A stretch of 64,000 nt of DNA from the NCBI GenBank assembly GCA_051453625.1, contig JBOZIK010000001.1, forward strand, positions 29,013,138 through 29,077,137. Reading direction: 5' to 3'. The translations under genes were made by a program, and so were the position numbers. Source of the DNA: Welwitschia mirabilis (taxonomy: Eukaryota > Gnetophyta > Gnetopsida > Welwitschiales). Below are positions 61,650-64,000 of the stretch, one piece after another. The notes beneath the pieces are model-generated. The model did not search any database. It was not told where the DNA came from and was given only the letters and a program-made list of their open reading frames with translations. Each line of letters begins with the position of its first letter. Within the stretch, counting starts at the first letter, position 1.

Positions 61650-62336
61650 TCTTTTCCTTAATATGTTTGCTTACTAGCTATGGATTGATCATCATTATTT
61701 AAACTTTCTAATCCTACTTAAAGTTATAGTCTATGTTCATGCAATTGTTCATTCTCTAAGTAATGTATAAACTCAAGGTTTGCTTGGATGTCTTCCTTGG
61801 TTTCTTTATAGTTTTATTCTTCATTCCTAAGGGCTAAGGTTTGGATATTGTTAATTTTAGTTTCACTAATTCTTTTAAAGTTTTCTAAGATTATATGTTT
61901 ATGAAATGTATAAAAGTCTTTCATTTATTCACATTTGTCTTTGGTTTGTTTGGTTAAATCCTTGATTTTTTTGTTCAAGTATTTCATTCATTTGCACTTG
62001 GAATTCCTTAAATCTTATAAGGATGTCTTCCAAGAAATTTAAAGAGGATTTTTAATCTTTAGAAGATGACAGAAATGAATATGAAGAGTAAGGATTAAAA
62101 TATGATAATTATGAGTATGATGATAAAATATTAGAATCATGAGGGGTAAAAGAAGGAATGGGCTTAAACTCCTATGAGTTGGTATAAGGATCTTCATATT
62201 CAGGATAAGGAGTTAAAGTAGAATTTGTAGCATTTTGGTTAAATGAATATGGAGAGGAGGGTAAAGAATAATGGTTGTGATAGTTGGGTTGGATGAAGTC
62301 CCTTAAGGTTTTCTTAGGCCTAATGTCATGACCTAG
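61650..62336 (-). pseudogene. Gypsy gag relic
   Basis: Minus-strand reading gives LGHDIRPKKTLRDFIQPNY at 62336-62280, then PSSPYSFNQNATNSTLTPYP and EDPYTNS with a stop, a Pro/Tyr/Ser-rich region, then FLEDILIRFKEFQVQMNEI near 62040-61990. Further coiled-coil-like sequence follows with a frameshift (ETKINNIQTLALRN, KEDIQANLEFIHYLENEQLH) to about 61650. KTLRDF..P near the N-terminus and a late amphipathic coil are features of Athila/Tat gag proteins. The usual central capsid domain seems to be missing. Five or more stops. Confidence 0.55.
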
Positions 62337-63069
62337 AATCTTGTGTTGAATATAATATGGAGTGTCATAGAATTATAAGTATTTCCATAAGTTAATTAGG
62401 GTTTATAAGATGTGTTAAACAGATTATTCACCAAACTTATGAATAGTTTTTAATAAAAATGAGTTTTAATTTTAAGGTTTATCTTCTTAATTAATTAAAT
62501 TTGTAGAGGGACTTATTACCTAAAACATTTTATAAACACGTTCTTGATTGCATACATAATGTTTATAGTGTTGAGGTCATAACAAAATAAAATATAGATG
62601 AAAAATATGAATAAAATCAAGCCTAAAATAATGAAATCATAAGAAAATTTTAAAGATCTTAATCATTTTACAAATACATCGAAACCACAAAAACAAAAAT
62701 AGAAAAACATAGAAAACACATAATAGAAAAAAAAGTACATAATGCAATCATAAAGTTTTATCAAAAGGTTTTTAAGTTTTTAAAGTTTTATTAACTCTAA
62801 AGTAATATGAAACAAATGTTAAACCTATAAAAAACAAGTTAAGAAATTAAAACAAACTTTAAAAACTAGACTAGTTCAGGATAACACTAGAAATGACTAG
62901 TACCAATCATTGGAAATAAAAAGAAAAGAAATACAAAATAAAAGTTAAAAAGGACCAGTTTGGGTATCACTAGAAGAAGGACTAGTAACCACCACTAGAG
63001 AAAAAAAAGTTATGTATAAAACTTGCAAAAAGAAAAACTACTACTCTGGTAACTTGCTACCCTATCATA

Positions 63070-63093
63070 ATCCTTGATAATATAAACAAAATA
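63070..63093 (-). other. Decayed primer binding site, tRNA-Asp type
   Basis: In minus-strand sense ATTTTGTTTATATTATCAAG then GATT follows the LTR end TTAATCA (63095). It aligns without gaps to the Athila/Tat pattern. The matching positions are concentrated at ATTTTG and ATT.TC..GGATT, and most of the differences are G to A or C to T. Confidence 0.4.
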
Positions 63094-63094
63094 C

Positions 63095-64000
63095 TGATTA
63101 ACATATAGTATAACATCTAATTTAAAACTAAGTTAAAAACTTAGTTATTATTATTCTTAGGGATAACATTGGATATTATCTAGAATTTCACTAACTTAAA
63201 TCTTCATGGAAGGTATAAAAAATAATAGAAGAGGTAAGAAGAGATGAAATGATTTTTAGTGTTAGAACTTTGTCTTAGAAAGAAGGGAAGCAAACTAGGT
63301 CCAAGATATCATAAATTCATCCTATGCAATATTTTACTTCAAAGTTGTCTAATTTCCTTTCTACAAAATAATAATAATTATCAGGTGCTTTTGATCTAAT
63401 TCATGAGGCATAATCTCATCCATCATATGATAAATGATGAATCAAACTAATACATAAGTCTTAAATAACAATATAAAGTAAGGACTCCTAATGCATTCAA
63501 GATTCATGAAATTAAAAGACTAAGTGATAAAGAAGAATTCAAACAACTAAATTAAACTTAATAGTTAAAGAAGTTAGTTAAGCATTCAAATTATGATATT
63601 ACTCAAGAATCAAGATTAAAGAAAAACAACTTTTGAATTATAAAAAAATAACTTTATGGTAAAGGAAGAAGGAAGCAGGAAGAAATCCTCAGTAAGCCTT
63701 AAATACTAGCTCACTCCTCTAAATAGTATACTAGAAAATCATACAAGCTAACGCTTCAAAGTCTCTTATTTTTACAAGGAAAATATGAATATAATGAAGG
63801 GTTTAAGGCCCTTTTATAAGGAAATAGTGGAGTAAAGGATTATTATAAGCTCTTGGGTTGTAGTGTTTAGTAGAATCTTCATCATTTAGCATTAGGTAAA
63901 TAAGCTTTTATCTTGTAGTATTAGGTATAATTTTCCTTATAGCATTAGGTAGATAATATTCTATCCTTTATAACTAGGTAAAATCTTTATCATTTATCAT
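63095..64000 (-). repeat. 5' LTR of minus-strand Gypsy, cut by window edge
   Basis: Aligns with 58166 to about 59056. By comparison about 390 bp lie outside the window. It has TATAAAAG (minus) at 63811-63818 and minisatellite units from 63880 on. The two LTRs differ at many sites and by small indels, so insertion is old. Confidence 0.75.
63811..63818 (-). promoter_or_regulatory. TATA box in 5' LTR
   Basis: TATAAAAG in minus-strand sense, at the position equivalent to 58880-58887, so it would be the element's own promoter. Confidence 0.5.

Larger units (their letters stand above)
58166..64000 (-). mobile_element. Minus-strand Ty3/Gypsy element, gag only, runs off the window
   Basis: LTRs at 58166-59450 and from 63095 to beyond 64000 enclose a 3.6-kb interior. 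The interior holds a gag relic (61650-62336), a non-coding block shared with the plus-strand element, and a decayed tRNA-Asp-type primer site next to the 5' LTR. No pol domain is seen. The element has therefore either lost pol or been a non-autonomous derivative. It is inserted in the plus-strand element's 3' LTR and so is younger than it. Confidence 0.65.

Noticed and set aside
1-64000. CRISPR arrays, operons, rRNA genes, organelle insertions
   Set aside because: No regular spacer arrays, no bacterial-type gene packing and no rRNA or recognisable organelle genes were seen; the tandem repeats present are degenerate and spacer-free.

Overview
The window is AT-rich nuclear DNA from a land plant with a large, repeat-laden genome. 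The evidence is a plant-type C2H2 zinc finger gene with a GT-AG intron and a C-terminal DLNLPP motif, plant LINE-1 elements whose ORF1 carries a DUF4283-like domain and a zinc knuckle, and decayed Copia and Ty3/Gypsy retrotransposons. A gymnosperm would fit the old, uncleared repeats, but this is inference and the species is not identifiable. There are three N gaps: 27149-27248, 42523-42622 and 52746-52755.

Layout. 1-5810 has no recognisable gene. 5811-7042 (minus) is a very small LTR element: about 205-240 bp repeats at both ends, a Copia-type gag relic and a polypurine tract. It is followed by more copies of the same repeat, direct and inverted, up to 8206. 12960-20990 holds three LINE pieces: a plus-strand 3' tail, a minus-strand relic, and a near-complete minus-strand LINE-1. 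22148-28045 is a mosaic of repeats, a TTGAC-rich array, a GC-rich island and a decayed minus-strand protein that I do not recognise. 28552-29741 (minus) is the only gene that looks alive. 30060-35900 contains a Copia integrase relic and a tRNA-Phe relic. 35900-41643 is a near-full-length plus-strand LINE-1, and 43563-45914 is a 5'-truncated relative in the same orientation.

The right third is best read as nested Ty3/Gypsy elements. A plus-strand element (about 46400 to 58165) has a long LTR at each end, a decayed tRNA-Asp-type primer site, a gag start and a recognisable protease segment. Its 5' LTR is interrupted by a stretch that includes a minus-strand LINE, and its interior holds a LINE bounded by an 11-bp target duplication. 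A second, minus-strand element with 1.28-kb LTRs (58166-59450 and 63095 to beyond the window) has inserted into the plus element's 3' LTR. It carries a gag relic but no visible pol.

The only functional prediction is the zinc finger protein, probably a nuclear transcriptional repressor with two fingers, three tandem repeats of about 43 residues and an EAR motif. Almost everything else is dead transposon sequence. Its stop codons are largely those expected from C-to-T changes, as in long-methylated DNA.
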